The position numbers and the translations under genes were made by a program. A DNA stretch of 64,000 nt from Climacteris rufus (lineage: Eukaryota > Chordata > Aves > Passeriformes > Climacteridae), in the NCBI GenBank assembly GCA_013398175.1, contig VZRZ01003178.1, positions 953,868 to 1,017,867 on the forward strand. Reading direction: 5' to 3'. Shown here piece after piece: positions 38,601-50,230 of the stretch (the first letter of the stretch is position 1; every line of letters starts with the position of its first letter). The notes below the pieces were generated by a model that worked only from the letters and a program-made list of their open reading frames with translations, was not told the DNA's origin and did not search any database.

Positions 38601-41059
38601 ACTCAGAGAGAACTCTGCCCTTGTCTGGGTTCCTCCTAAATTTCAATTCACAGTTATCCTCAGTATTGTAAGTGTTGATGTAACAGTTTTAACAAAATGA
38701 TTAAAGAACAACGATCAAATTGGAGCTCTCTTGCCAATGAATTGGCAAAGCTTTGGTTCTGGCTGTGTAGTGTCTCCAGTATACCCATGACATGGCAATA
38801 TCTCATTACTGTATTTTCAAGCAGCATTTATTGAGTTGTTTTATTTTATGTTTACTGGTGTGGGTATGCAGAAAAAATGAAATGACCCTTCTTAACTATA
38901 AGCAGAAGAAACAATATTGTGCTTTAATTGTTTTCATTTTTGGCAGAGTTGCTTTATAATAGAGTCAATGCTTGTACCCAGGGGCATGTGGGATTGGAAT
39001 ATTGGGTATCTCCCTTCCAGCTCTCTCTTTCAGACACCCTATACTTAAATTATGTGAATCCTTTGGGAACCACACCATTATGTGAGTATTAGTTAGTAAA
39101 AATCCTCTGAAGCTACAAACAAACATACTTCTCTCCAGAGCCATTTTGTAGGTAACTTTTCTTTTTATTAATCTAAGTGCTTTTAATATGGACTTCAGAG
39201 TTCTTCTCAAGCGACTTCTTATGAAGATGTTCTTCTTTGTTTGAGGACAAGAGACATCTGGGGAAAATGGGAATCACCTACTCCGGGCAAGCATGAAAAG
39301 ATGAAAAGGGAAAAAAAGAAGTCTTTTGGGAGAAATGAATCTATTAGTTGAAGTGCAAGCTCTGGTAATCCTTTTTTAGACAAGGCTTTTATTATGACAA
39401 GGTTAATTTTCCACAAATAATCTTCTTTGTTTTCCATGCTTTTTTGTGTTTTCTATTTAATTTTTTCAACCCTATATGGAAAATGAGGTGTGTCTGATGG
39501 CTTTGCAGATGCCTAGGCAGGAGCTACTTGTTGCAGGGAAGAAATTAAGGCCAGTATCATATGCAGCTTATGTCAGTTAGGCTAAGACTTCTTTTTATTT
39601 TTTAGGTATTCATGATTAAGCATAAGAAAATTTTGCCATTCTTATCCTGGCTTGTTCCTATTTCTCAGATGATCTAAAGTGTTATAAACTGTTTAAATTG
39701 AAGTTTATGCACAAAGTTGTTCACAATCAGTTAAGCGTAATAGCTTTGAAACAGATTAATATGAATTTGCTCTATAGATTTACAGTAGTAACTTGTAAAC
39801 AGGGACAATACAGAATGGTTTCATCAAAGTTTTGGTGTCTCTATAACCTCAGCTAAGTTGACCAATGCAGATGTTTTGCCATGCAAAGACTTGATCTGAT
39901 GTCTGATTCGAACCATGGTGGATCCTCCTCCTTTAATGTTATAATTGGTTGCAGAATGTGCAAAGCATGTGAATGGATATACAAATTCTCCAAGAGGTAT
40001 ATGGCTGTATCTGCATATACATCTGTAGCTATAGAAATCCCTCCTCCTTTAACCAAACAGAAATATGGACACTGCTTCTGTGCCAGGACCTTCAGATTCA
40101 TTTTGTGTGACTGTCTAGCAGGTAACCTTATTGTTTCTTAACAGTTTTCAAAGATCTTGGTTCCTCTGTTTTAAATGTAAAACACTCTTATTCCATGTAT
40201 GTTTAGAGTGTGCTCATGGTTACCTATTTCTTCATTAGCCAGACTGATGATTCAGTGTCAAAATCCATTCATGTTTTGGGCAGAAATTTTCCCTTCTGGT
40301 GCTGGTCCAAACTGAGTTTTTATGGCTGTCTCTTTGCTTATACACAAAGGTGTGCTTGTGACTGCTGAAATTACACTTGGTTATTTACCTAAGGATAATA
40401 AGATGCACTGTGTGTAATCTCTTCCCTTGGCTTTTATTTGAATACGAAAGGGAGAGAAATGATCTGCCTAAAGAGGTTTCCTTTGTGTTTCGCATCTCAT
40501 CCCCGCTCTTTCAGAGGGAAAAAAAAAAAAAAGCCCAACTGCTGCGTTCAAACTGCTCCCATTCAAACAAAAGAAGTCTTAAATCCATATTAATCACCGC
40601 CACCTTTAATTTTTCAATCACTGCTTGATTAAATTGCTGCCTAGATTTGTCCTTTCACTGATAGGGCCTGGTGAGTGTGCTGCAGTGAACTCAAACAGAG
40701 AAGTAATAAAGTGCTTTCTGTCACAGGCACTCCCCAAAGCGCCAGACACAACACAAGTTATTAAAAATATCAAAGAGTGAACTGCTATAAACTGTGCATA
40801 GAGGAAAAAAATTATTGTCCAGGGAAGAGGAAGAAGATTTTAATTTTGCATCTGCAATTGTGAAGGTAAATACATCTGTATAGAGGATATTTCAAGGTCA
40901 GAAAGAAATGAGCAAACTTGACTGGCTGGACCTGTGTCAAAACACAGGTTGGTAATGGTTTTACCACTGTCAAAATGCAAGTGCCTGTTTTTGTTTCCTT
41001 TCAGTATAAATTCCAGCACAGAGCTGTCTATCAGTTAGTAAACTCACACTGATCCACAA
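35662..41059 (+). other. Intron-like DNA between two CR1 fragments
   Basis: No gene recognised. Contains a C-rich run able to form a quadruplex on the other strand (36244-36267), a pyrimidine tract at about 37860-37895, three overlapping minus-strand open frames at 36892-37297 explained by strand purine bias, an A tract at 40519-40532, and a motif-dense block at 40540-40790. Confidence 0.5.
36244..36267 (-). other. Potential G-quadruplex sequence
   Basis: The plus strand reads C5-A-C5-A-C3-(6 nt)-C3. The minus strand therefore has four runs of at least three G with loops of 6, 1 and 1 nt, satisfying the usual G3+N1-7 rule. In a plus-strand transcript it would be C-rich, so any quadruplex would form in DNA or antisense RNA. 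Confidence 0.55.
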
Positions 41060-41280
41060 CCACAGAATCACAGAATGGGTCAGGTTGGAAGGGACCACAA
41101 GTGGATCATCTGGTCCAACCTCCCTGCTCAAGCAGGGCCATCCTAGAGTACCTGGCACAGGACTGTGTCCACATGGTTCTTGGATATCACCAGTGAGGGA
41201 AACTCCACACCCACTCTGGCCAGTGTGTGGTCACCTGCACAGTAAAGAAGTTTTTCCTTATCTTTACCTGATTTTAAATC
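41060..41280 (-). mobile_element. CR1 LINE 3' end fragment
   Basis: The plus strand starts CCACAGAATCACAGAATGGG then GGTTGGAAGGGACCAC, the reverse complement of the CR1 terminus, followed by blocks with CATCTGGTCCAACCTCCCTG, CTCAAGCAGGGCCATCCTAG and GTAAAGAAGTTTTTCCTTA. The terminus is better preserved than in the 35.4 kb copy, and the internal sequence suggests a different CR1 subfamily. Non-coding. Confidence 0.93.
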
Positions 41281-44200
41281 TTTCTGCTAGGGATGCAGGT
41301 ATTCCAACTCTGATTCCAGTGAAGGTGGGGGTTCTGCACAACCCTCTCCTGATGCTCCACCACCAATATGAAAATGGTTTGTGTTGCTCTAGGATGCAAC
41401 TGTAGCCCTGTGGGTCACCTTCAACTGTAGCCCTGAGCCACCTTCCACTAATGAGCAGTGAAGGTGCCATTCCCATGCTGGACCATTGTTTGGAGTCCAG
41501 TACTGGCACCAAGGTTACTGTGTAGGCCAACGTGAGCCAGCAGGTCTCTTCTGGTGACTGCCCTCACTCTGGAAGTGAGCTGTAAAGTTGGCTTTGGTGT
41601 TGTGTTCTGATACAAGTGGACTCTGTGCATTACAGCATGACTGCTGATCAAAGCACATTGAGTCAGCATTGGCATATCCTGGTGGCTCCACACTTGGAGT
41701 AGTTAAAATAGGGTATTTTACGAAGGCCTGTCCTTCATCTGAGTGTGTCAGCTGCCAGCACAAACACTGATTATCCAGTAAATACAGAATAAAATGGACA
41801 AAATGAAGCAAACGGCTGCTGCTGAGAGTGCATGTTTGGCTTCCCAGCTCTAGCTGAGGATAAGAAACTTCCAGATGAAATGGGTTATTTTCTTTAAAAT
41901 AAAATCTGTTATTTTTTTGCACATAAGAATCTGTTTGGCTTTGCACCTTGTCTTTGACACATCTTCAAACATTGATGTTGTTAAGGGCATATATTTGACA
42001 ACCTTGTTTTTGTTAGGCTGTTTCACAGGATGTGTTACTCAGTTCTGACACAGCTGCTTTTTCTTTCTTCTTCCCTGTTGTGGCCACAATCCCGAGTCAA
42101 TAGAGAGTCAACATATGCTCAATCATTATAAGTCAATTTTAAACCAATTCAAGAATGTCCATACTGGGGTTTATGTGGACAACAATTTAGTGAAAAAATC
42201 AATGTTTGACATCATCTATGTCAGTTTAACTAGCTTTCTTCTCATTCAGCTTCCAGCCCATTGATAGCTGGCAAAGCCCTGCAGCATAATAATATCCTGG
42301 GCTTACATAGTCTTCATTGGCAAAAGGATTTTTTAGGTTGATCTTACTCCCTTAAGTTTGTCTTGTGCAGATCTTTACCCAGCTCAGGGAGTAATGGAGA
42401 CAGTCTGTTTCATGCTGAGAAAGCCTGTAGCTACAGCTTTTTAAAAGTGGAAAAGCCTTGTAGACAAGGTACCAGAGTAGGATTCAAGAGAGCCAATTGC
42501 TCATTTCTACTACTTCTACTTTATCTTTCTATCTTTCCCTCCCCCAGATGGCAATAATACAAATCTTGAGTGTCATGTATGTGGCTTATTTTCATTCATT
42601 TGTACTTCAGAAGTTTTTTTTGAATAGTCAGTGCTTACAAAGGCAATAAGACTACACTGGCTATTGTACTCAATGTTTGAAGTAGTGCTGGCCTGTTGGT
42701 GATATTCTGCAGCCATGCCTGCTTTTATTGATAGGCTTTGATGTAAACCTGGGGCTGCTGTTACACTGATGAGGCTGGTGTCCTAAAGAAACCTGTCATC
42801 ACACAAGGCTTCATCTAATTATTTAGCAGATGGCTTTGGAATGTCAGAGCTAGGCGTGGATTCCTTCTGGTTAATAAGCATGGATTTTTGTGAAAGATAC
42901 ATTTCTTCCCTTAATTTTCTTGTACTGTTAAAGGAATCCTGCTAGTGCAGTGGTTTTGATGCAGTGCTGACCATGATTGCAGAAGCAGCATTGCTTCTGT
43001 AAGAGATGCAGACTTGAAATAGGGTCGCAACATTAAAATTCATGTTTCTTTTGCTTACCTATGGAATGAGGAGTGAGGTGTATTTCTGTACTGTGGTGTG
43101 GTTATATATTCATTGGTTGCCCTGCATCAGGCTTCATGGCCCTCATCTGAAGTTACTGCCAGTGTCTATAGTGCAGAGACAGGGAGCCAGGACTGGTAAT
43201 TGCTGGGGTCACTTACTGCATAGCAATGTATGTACCCTGTGCATCACTGAACAAGCAGATCTCATGTAGCTCTGCAGTAAAATGCAATCATCCCACAATG
43301 AGCAATAACAATTCAAAAGCGTTTCATAAACATTCTGTTTAAACAACAACAATCCCCTCCTCAAAACCACAAGACAACAGTGGTATTTCATTTTCACAAA
43401 GTTACTTGGAAAGCTCTTTGTGGCCGGTACGGGAAATATTATTGGAGCAAATGGGTCAGAGGCTTTCCTTCCCTGCTATCTTTTCCATTTAGCATCAACA
43501 TACATTTGGGCTTCCTTCTCTGATATGATGCTGTCTTTTGCAAATGTGTGTTCCTTGTTTGCACTCTGAAACCCTTACTGAGACATCTTGTGCTAGTCTG
43601 CTTGTTTGAGACAAGGATCCAGGGTTGAACCCTTCCTAAAGGCAGTAGGTTGGATGTAGAAAATGTCAGCAGGATACCTGTGTGCTTACCACTGTTTCTC
43701 AGAAAGCACAATCACAGCTTTTAATTTCTGCATGTCCCTGAACAAGTATTACTAGAAAAAGCTGATAAGGGAAATTGTTTCTAATCCTGCAGCATGCTCT
43801 GTCCCTCTGTCTAGTTATTATTGTATTGTGCCAACAGTTTGATGACACATGTTCATCACTCCTTTGTCCCATCATGTGCCACAGTTACTTTAGTCCTTCC
43901 ACTAAAATAACACAGCCACAATCATAATTTCCTGAAGAGGTAACATCTCAGGACTCTGAAGTCTTTAGGCAGGCATGGGGTTGGCCTTTCCATCTACTTT
44001 AATTATGTCAGCTAGTCAAAATTATTAAAGGACCTGAGACATGAGATTCAGAACAGACAATACCTGTAGCCAGGTAACCTCTTGGGCTTACCCCAAGTAA
44101 TTAAGTGTTTTATAATAAAATGGCAGATGCCCACTTTATTAGTGAGTCATTAATTTAGCAGGGAGATGGTGTTACAACACATATGATCGCTTTACTGTAT

Positions 44201-45053
44201 GAACAGAATAACTTCTAATTTAGACAGATGAATAATTAATAGAAAAGGAGCTTTAATAGAAGTAAGGTCATCTGTTTTTCAATTATAAAAGCTGAAGTTA
44301 TTGCACAGATCAAGAAGGGCTCAGCACGCAGGAAGTGTTGATATGTCAGGCTTAGATTGATTTGCCTCTTCAGATGAAACCATTAGAAGCAGAGAAACTT
44401 GAAGAGCAAGAGAAGAGGGATGTGAGGATTTTCATTATGAGCACCCTCACCCATCAAATGACAAACAGCAAGTTGTGAGCATGAGCAGACTGTTGGTAGA
44501 ACATCTCTGCTGTGAGCTGTTGATTTACGCATCTGTGTGCAGGTGGCCTTTTGGGCAGAGCAAGGAAGTCTGGAGAAGTGCTTTAGCAAAATATACCCCT
44601 GACCAGCTACAGTGGGCTGGTCACTCTGAATTCTGAAAAATGAATATTTCAGGCATAGCAGGCCCTTACATGATATATGATCACCATGAAGGGCAGGAGT
44701 TTCATCTTTTGCATTTGCTTGACAGCCTTTTGATTGATAACAGATGTTGTTAGGAGAACATATGCTGTCAGCTTTGATTGTCTTCCTTTGTAATTGTGAC
44801 AGGCAATGTTCCCTAAATGTACGACATGGAGGATTACTTGGTGAAGACTGTCACATACCAGGACAAAGGGATTTTAAGAAGTATAGCAACAAGTAAACAT
44901 CCCTCTCTGGTAGACCGTTGCTACAAATCCTTTGAGAAGAGTTATGAAGGGTGTAATCAGAGTTTTAAGTATTACGGTTGTCCAGAATGAGGAAGAGTGA
45001 ATGTGATTTTAACTAAGTAAATGAAATATGATGCAAAGGTTTGGATTATTTTG

Positions 45054-45097
45054 CCTTCCTCCTCCCCCCCCCTTTTTTTTTCCTCCTTTCCTAACAG
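45054..45097 (+). other. Long pyrimidine tract ending in an acceptor-like CTAACAG
   Basis: About 39 consecutive C/T bases, including runs of 9 C and 9 T, end in CTAACAG (AG at 45096-45097), an excellent 3' splice site by sequence. Donor-like sites follow at GCAG|GTGGGA (GT at 45136) and AAGAG|GTGACA (GT at 45177). No conserved reading frame lies between, so at most this is a cryptic or untranslated exon. It may also be simple low-complexity DNA. Confidence 0.3.
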
Positions 45098-48000
45098 ATA
45101 AGGGGGAGCTGAGCTATGCTGTAAGGAGGATGCAGGTGGGATGAAAGAATCCGACAGGATGTAGAACAGCCAAGAGGTGACAGTTTTATTTGCAGAGGGT
45201 AGGGAAACAGCCAAGGAGATGACAGGGAAAGCTCATTTGTACAACTGGGAACTGTTCACTTAGATGGACAAAGTAAAAGATGCCTGGAACAGAAATCTTT
45301 AGTGAAGAGAAGCTTATGAAAAACAGTGCCAGACCTAAATTTGATGAGTTCATGGAGCTGCATGATTTATGCCTGTGAAATACCTTGTCAGTTATGTATA
45401 TCTTTTTTGCCCATATGCACACACACGAAGATCAGGTCCATGTTTTATGGGTTTTCTCTTGGTTGTTGTCCTCCTTCTGCTGGATTTTTTTTTAATTATT
45501 TGTATGTTAAGTGTTGAAGGATATCACAGTTATTTCAGGCTTGTTGGTTTCAGAGAGCTTTTTGAGAGCATGGCGTTTACTGAATGGCAGAGAGCTTTCC
45601 CAAGTCTGTGAAAGGACCTTTGACTCACTCAGCTGTTAGACCTTTCTTCATGTAAAGCTGCAGTCTTTGGAGTTCACAGCTCAATGACACGGGTGTCTGT
45701 CCTTGGAAACATCAGGTGGCAAAACTTGGGTGTGCAGAGAAAATCTGCACCTCAGCTCTAATTTTGGGTGAATTCTGTTTCTGTTTTATTTTCATGTAAT
45801 ATTCTGTGAGCTGACAGTTTTGTTGGGGGTTTTTTATTTTTTTAATGCCGTTATTGTGGCAACAAAATGAAATACCCTCCCACCCTTCCTTACTGATTTG
45901 TTATTTTTCCAGAAGGGAAATAAAATAAGTAGAGTCAACAGTAGTGTAAAACAAGATAGGATTAAAACCACATGATTATTTCCTTCTTTCTCTCACCCTC
46001 AACAAAAAGAGAAGGTGGACCAAGGCTGAACAGACTCTGCCCTGCTGTAGGGAAGCACAGCAGCTTTTCTGAGCCTGTCCACTTTTATAGCAAGCAGTAA
46101 ATAGTTATGAAGCGCTTGAACACAGCGTATTTATGTGCAGGTAGGTTTGTATTCAAAAATGACAAGAATTTGTGTGCTGGTCGGAGCATTCATCATAAAA
46201 AACTTCAGAGGAGCCTGTCTCAGTTCAGTTATCTGAACACATTTCTACATCTGAAAAAACAACCATACCAGGTGAAAATGCCTGCAGTGGCAGGGGCAAG
46301 GAAGAAAAGCCTTCTAGAAATTTTCTGCAGAACTAAGAAATCTGTCTTCAGTGTCATCCTTTTATTTTCAAAAAGTTTGCTTTGAAAATACTACATAGTG
46401 TTGTTAGGACCATAAAGCTTTGCTAAGGTTAAACAGCTGGAAACCTGAACCAGAACTCCTTGAAATAGGAGGAGGTTTGGGAAGAGGTCATGGCCAAAAA
46501 GAGGGTGAGGGAATATAGCATTGGGTAAGAAGGACATACACCTATGCGCAGAAGGTATGCTCTTAGCATCCATCATTAAAAACTGTATGTTAATCTTAGT
46601 AATGAAATTTTACTGTCAGAATTTCTGCTAGCAAGTCACTGTTGCTGTACCAGTCAAAACCAAGACCTCCGCTGCAAGGTTTTGCCACATGATACAAAAG
46701 AGACCTAAAGTGGCAATGTGGGCTTTTTCTCCCATCCTCTCGCATGATTCAGTAATTCAGCCAGAGGCACAATTGGTGAAAGGCACCGAAAAGGTTAATT
46801 CCGAGTACTTGCTCTCCCTGGCTGCCTCAGATACTCTATTTGTGTGTGTGTCAGTTTTTCACACCTGCTTTGAAACGAAGATAACGTGAGAAAAGAGTGA
46901 GAAGTGCTTTATTCTGTCCTTTTGTACCAACGCTAATTCACACAGGAGTCTTTCAAAAAACAAAATTTGTATCAATAGCCAGCCTCGCTGTGACTTTTGT
47001 GCTCCACGTTATAAATTTGGCTTCTGTTTTGGATTGATATTCTTCATGAACAAACTAGGAAAGTGGAATTTAAAAACAAAGACCAAGGTTTTGATTATTT
47101 TAACTTCATTACACTTCATGTTGCTGCTGCTCCTCCCCATGGAGAGACTCTCTTGCAGTTTCAGACTCTTCTCGTTTACAGAGTGTGACTGTATGAGTTG
47201 ACCAAATTTTCCAAACCATTGATCTTGCTGCAAATGCTCTGCTGACTTGTTTCTGGCTTATGTGCAGAAAGTTCATGAGTTGTGTGGAATTTTAATTGAA
47301 GTCATTTTAGGCGTCTCTGTTTTGCTTTTCTGCATTATTAGATGCTATATCCCCTACACATTGGGTGAAAAGGGGACATAAACCATATAGGAAATGTTCT
47401 GTATGCTTGCATAGTTGCCTAGAAGTCAGTGCTGTTTTGTAGGAGCTAGGTTTGGCTATGTCATGTGACTCATGCCTCCAGGCAATTGAAATACTTTAAA
47501 GTACATCAGAGATTTGGACAGTGAAAGCCCTGTTAGGGGTATGCATTATATATCATGCACATGTGAATGAGCATGTATAAGGGCACGCAGTTTGTTCTGT
47601 TTTTGTTTTTGTTCTTTTTCTCTTTTTCTTCTTGTAGCATTTCTTTTCCCTTTCCCTTAACTCCTATTGTATCACAAGTGGCTTTATCTGATGTGCTCTG
47701 CAGCCCAGAGAGACTTAAACTAGTTTATTTCTTTCTCTCTCATCTGCTCTGCCTGGCTGCAGGTTTACCCCATTATTACACAGACAGCAGAAACCATCAG
47801 TAGCAGATTAGTATTGGATAAACTTTCCTGTGCATGCTCAAATCCTGTCACATACCCATTATAGAGCAGCTGCAGACCTGGGCAAGAGGCATTTCATTAA
47901 CCAAAGTCTACCTAGTGAGCTCTAAACTTTGTGTTCTGTATCTATATTAATCCTGCCACACTGACAGCTTTTCTAAGCAGAGAACAGTGTATGAATGTAA

Positions 48001-49854
48001 AAAGTCTTTCACAAACTCCCCGTCTGCAGTTGCCACAGAAGACACCATGATGGTGGAAGGCATGAGCAGCACGTGTGGAATTCACCTGTGAATAGCGTGC
48101 TTGTAAAAATGCTCTGACATCAAAAGGGTGAATGGCACGTCTTGGTGCAGGGTGTTATGTGTAAGGGGTTCTTCCTCCTTGCTGTGCCCATCTGGCATCA
48201 CATAGAAATCATGTCAGAGTGTCTCAGATGAGCTAGATGAGGCTGGAATTGCTGTAAAATTCCATCTCTCTCCTGCTTGGCTTATATTTTTCTGCCAGTT
48301 AATGCTAGAAGGACTTTGGCTGGCTTTGCATCAGTCTGTTTGCTGTGGGACAAGCGGTAGTAAGCCATTGTGGCCCTCAAGTGCAAGCCTTCCTATAACC
48401 AGTGCCATCAGGAACAGGCTGTAGTGAGCATTTATGGAGGTACAGTTCAGTGGTTGGGGCTGGGTATTGCACAGGATGCTGCAGAACAGTCTTTTAATGT
48501 CCCAAAGCATAATAACCTTAGGGCCTGGGCACAGGTAACAAGTGCTCTTTGGTCAGCACTCTAGCTGCAGAGCTGGAACAGCCTCCTTTTTCCCTGTGGC
48601 CATTGCTTTGAAAAAGGGCTTGGCACTTGTTTAACCCTACATCCAAGTGCTTCTACCTTAGCTTCTGTGAAGAGCTGTTGAACATGTTGATACACCAGAG
48701 AAATGTTGGACTCTTTTCCTGCTAGAACCTTTGAGGGTCCATTTTACAACAGGAGAGCCAGTTGGAGGGTGATGTAAAGAGAGGGGAACCATTTCTCATT
48801 GCCAATCCTGAGCATTCCTCCTTTTCATACACATATTGCCACTATGTAATTCTACAGTTCAGGATGGCAACAGCAATAAAGTCAGCAAGCAGATGCTTTG
48901 CAGAGAGAAATTATTTCTTTGCCATTGGTTTTCTTGCCCTGTAGCAAAGTTTTATTATGAGTAGATTGCGTCTGTAATAAACGTGGCTTTCTGGGAGCTG
49001 TTCTTGGGTAGGAGACATGAAAGTTTCGCTATGATCCTCTTGTCCCCTTTGTCAGAGTTATTTTCCCATTTTTAGCTGGCTTTAAAGTAAGGTTATGCTT
49101 CTTTTCTCAGTTTAACAGTGAGGAAAGCCAAAAGTTTTACTTGTTAAAAGTCTTTTAGGGGAAAGCCCCTAAGTGTGTTCAATGTGCTAAGTACCATGTA
49201 CTGTTGTGCCATCAGCTTCACTGGAGTTTTGGGAGTGTTCTAGCTTCTTGTCATGTTGCAGGGTCACTGCATGGTTGGCCCTGGCTTCTTTTGATTTAAA
49301 GAGAAAGAACCTGAGTTTGAATCTATTTAGAGTGAAACAAAGCAGTAGGATTCCTGCCTGTGCCACAGTTGTTCTTCCTCAGTCTGAAAAATGTTATATT
49401 GCCTGAAAGGCTCTGCTGGACTTTTGTACTGAGTGAAAGGAAGTGGGACAAGACTCAGACCTCTCCCAAACGAGAACTTCTTTCAGTGGAAACAGTGGCT
49501 GGGAAGGTGTTTCTGCAGAAGAGGGTCTTACTTCAGAGCAAACAGTTTCTTCTTTCCCTCTGAAATCTCTTCTACTCTGCCTCCTCTAGTGTGTGGGTTT
49601 GTGTAAATGTATAGAACATGTATAATTGTACTTACAAAGCTTTTGGGGTAAGATGGACTGTGCTTTCCTTGGGCTTGGCAGAGCAGGATGATATTTTACA
49701 CAGAAAGCCTGAAGAGAGCTGGCTTCGATGCAGCATTGAACTCACGGAGGAAAGTGTCATACTTTGAGCACGACTCCTTGAAAGTCCTGACAGGACTATG
49801 TATTTAAGTATTTCAGAAACTCTCTCTAGCTGCTTGCACCAGCCATAGCTATTA

Positions 49855-50230
49855 AAGATTACAACTGAGGATAATTATTCTTTATAAAAACTAGCTTTTA
49901 TTACAGAGAACTAATACACAGCTCTGGTAGTGCCAGGCATGTCTTGGTGACGCTTTAGCACTTCCTCGTAATCATTCACACTAATGCTGCCTAACTGAGC
50001 AAATCCCATGGCCGTTTTATCCAGATAAAATGGAGAAAATAGATGAGCTTTTCACTGCCCCTGGAAGGCTGACAACAAATCTCAGATTCATTAGACCAAA
50101 AAGGAAGCAATTACCCAGACAGCAGCTTGCCAATGGCAACTTTTTCCCTGAAAATAAAAGGGTACAATGACATCATATTTTCGTCAGCTCCCTGTGCTGC
50201 TGCAGTGAAGGGAAGGCAGGTGCTAGGTCT
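49855..50230. promoter_or_regulatory. Candidate conserved non-coding element
   Basis: A few hundred bases of non-repetitive sequence with many factor-like motifs in close order, including GGATAATTATTC, GTAATCATTC, TTATCCAGATAAAATGG (paired GATA cores in inverted orientation), AGCAATTACCC and TGACATCAT. Inference from texture only; no alignment available. Confidence 0.25.

Noticed and set aside
41515..41946. 143-codon open frame on the minus strand, the longest without known homology
   Set aside because: No recognisable domain, no signal peptide or repeat pattern, no splice context. A frame of this size is expected by chance in 64 kb of this composition.
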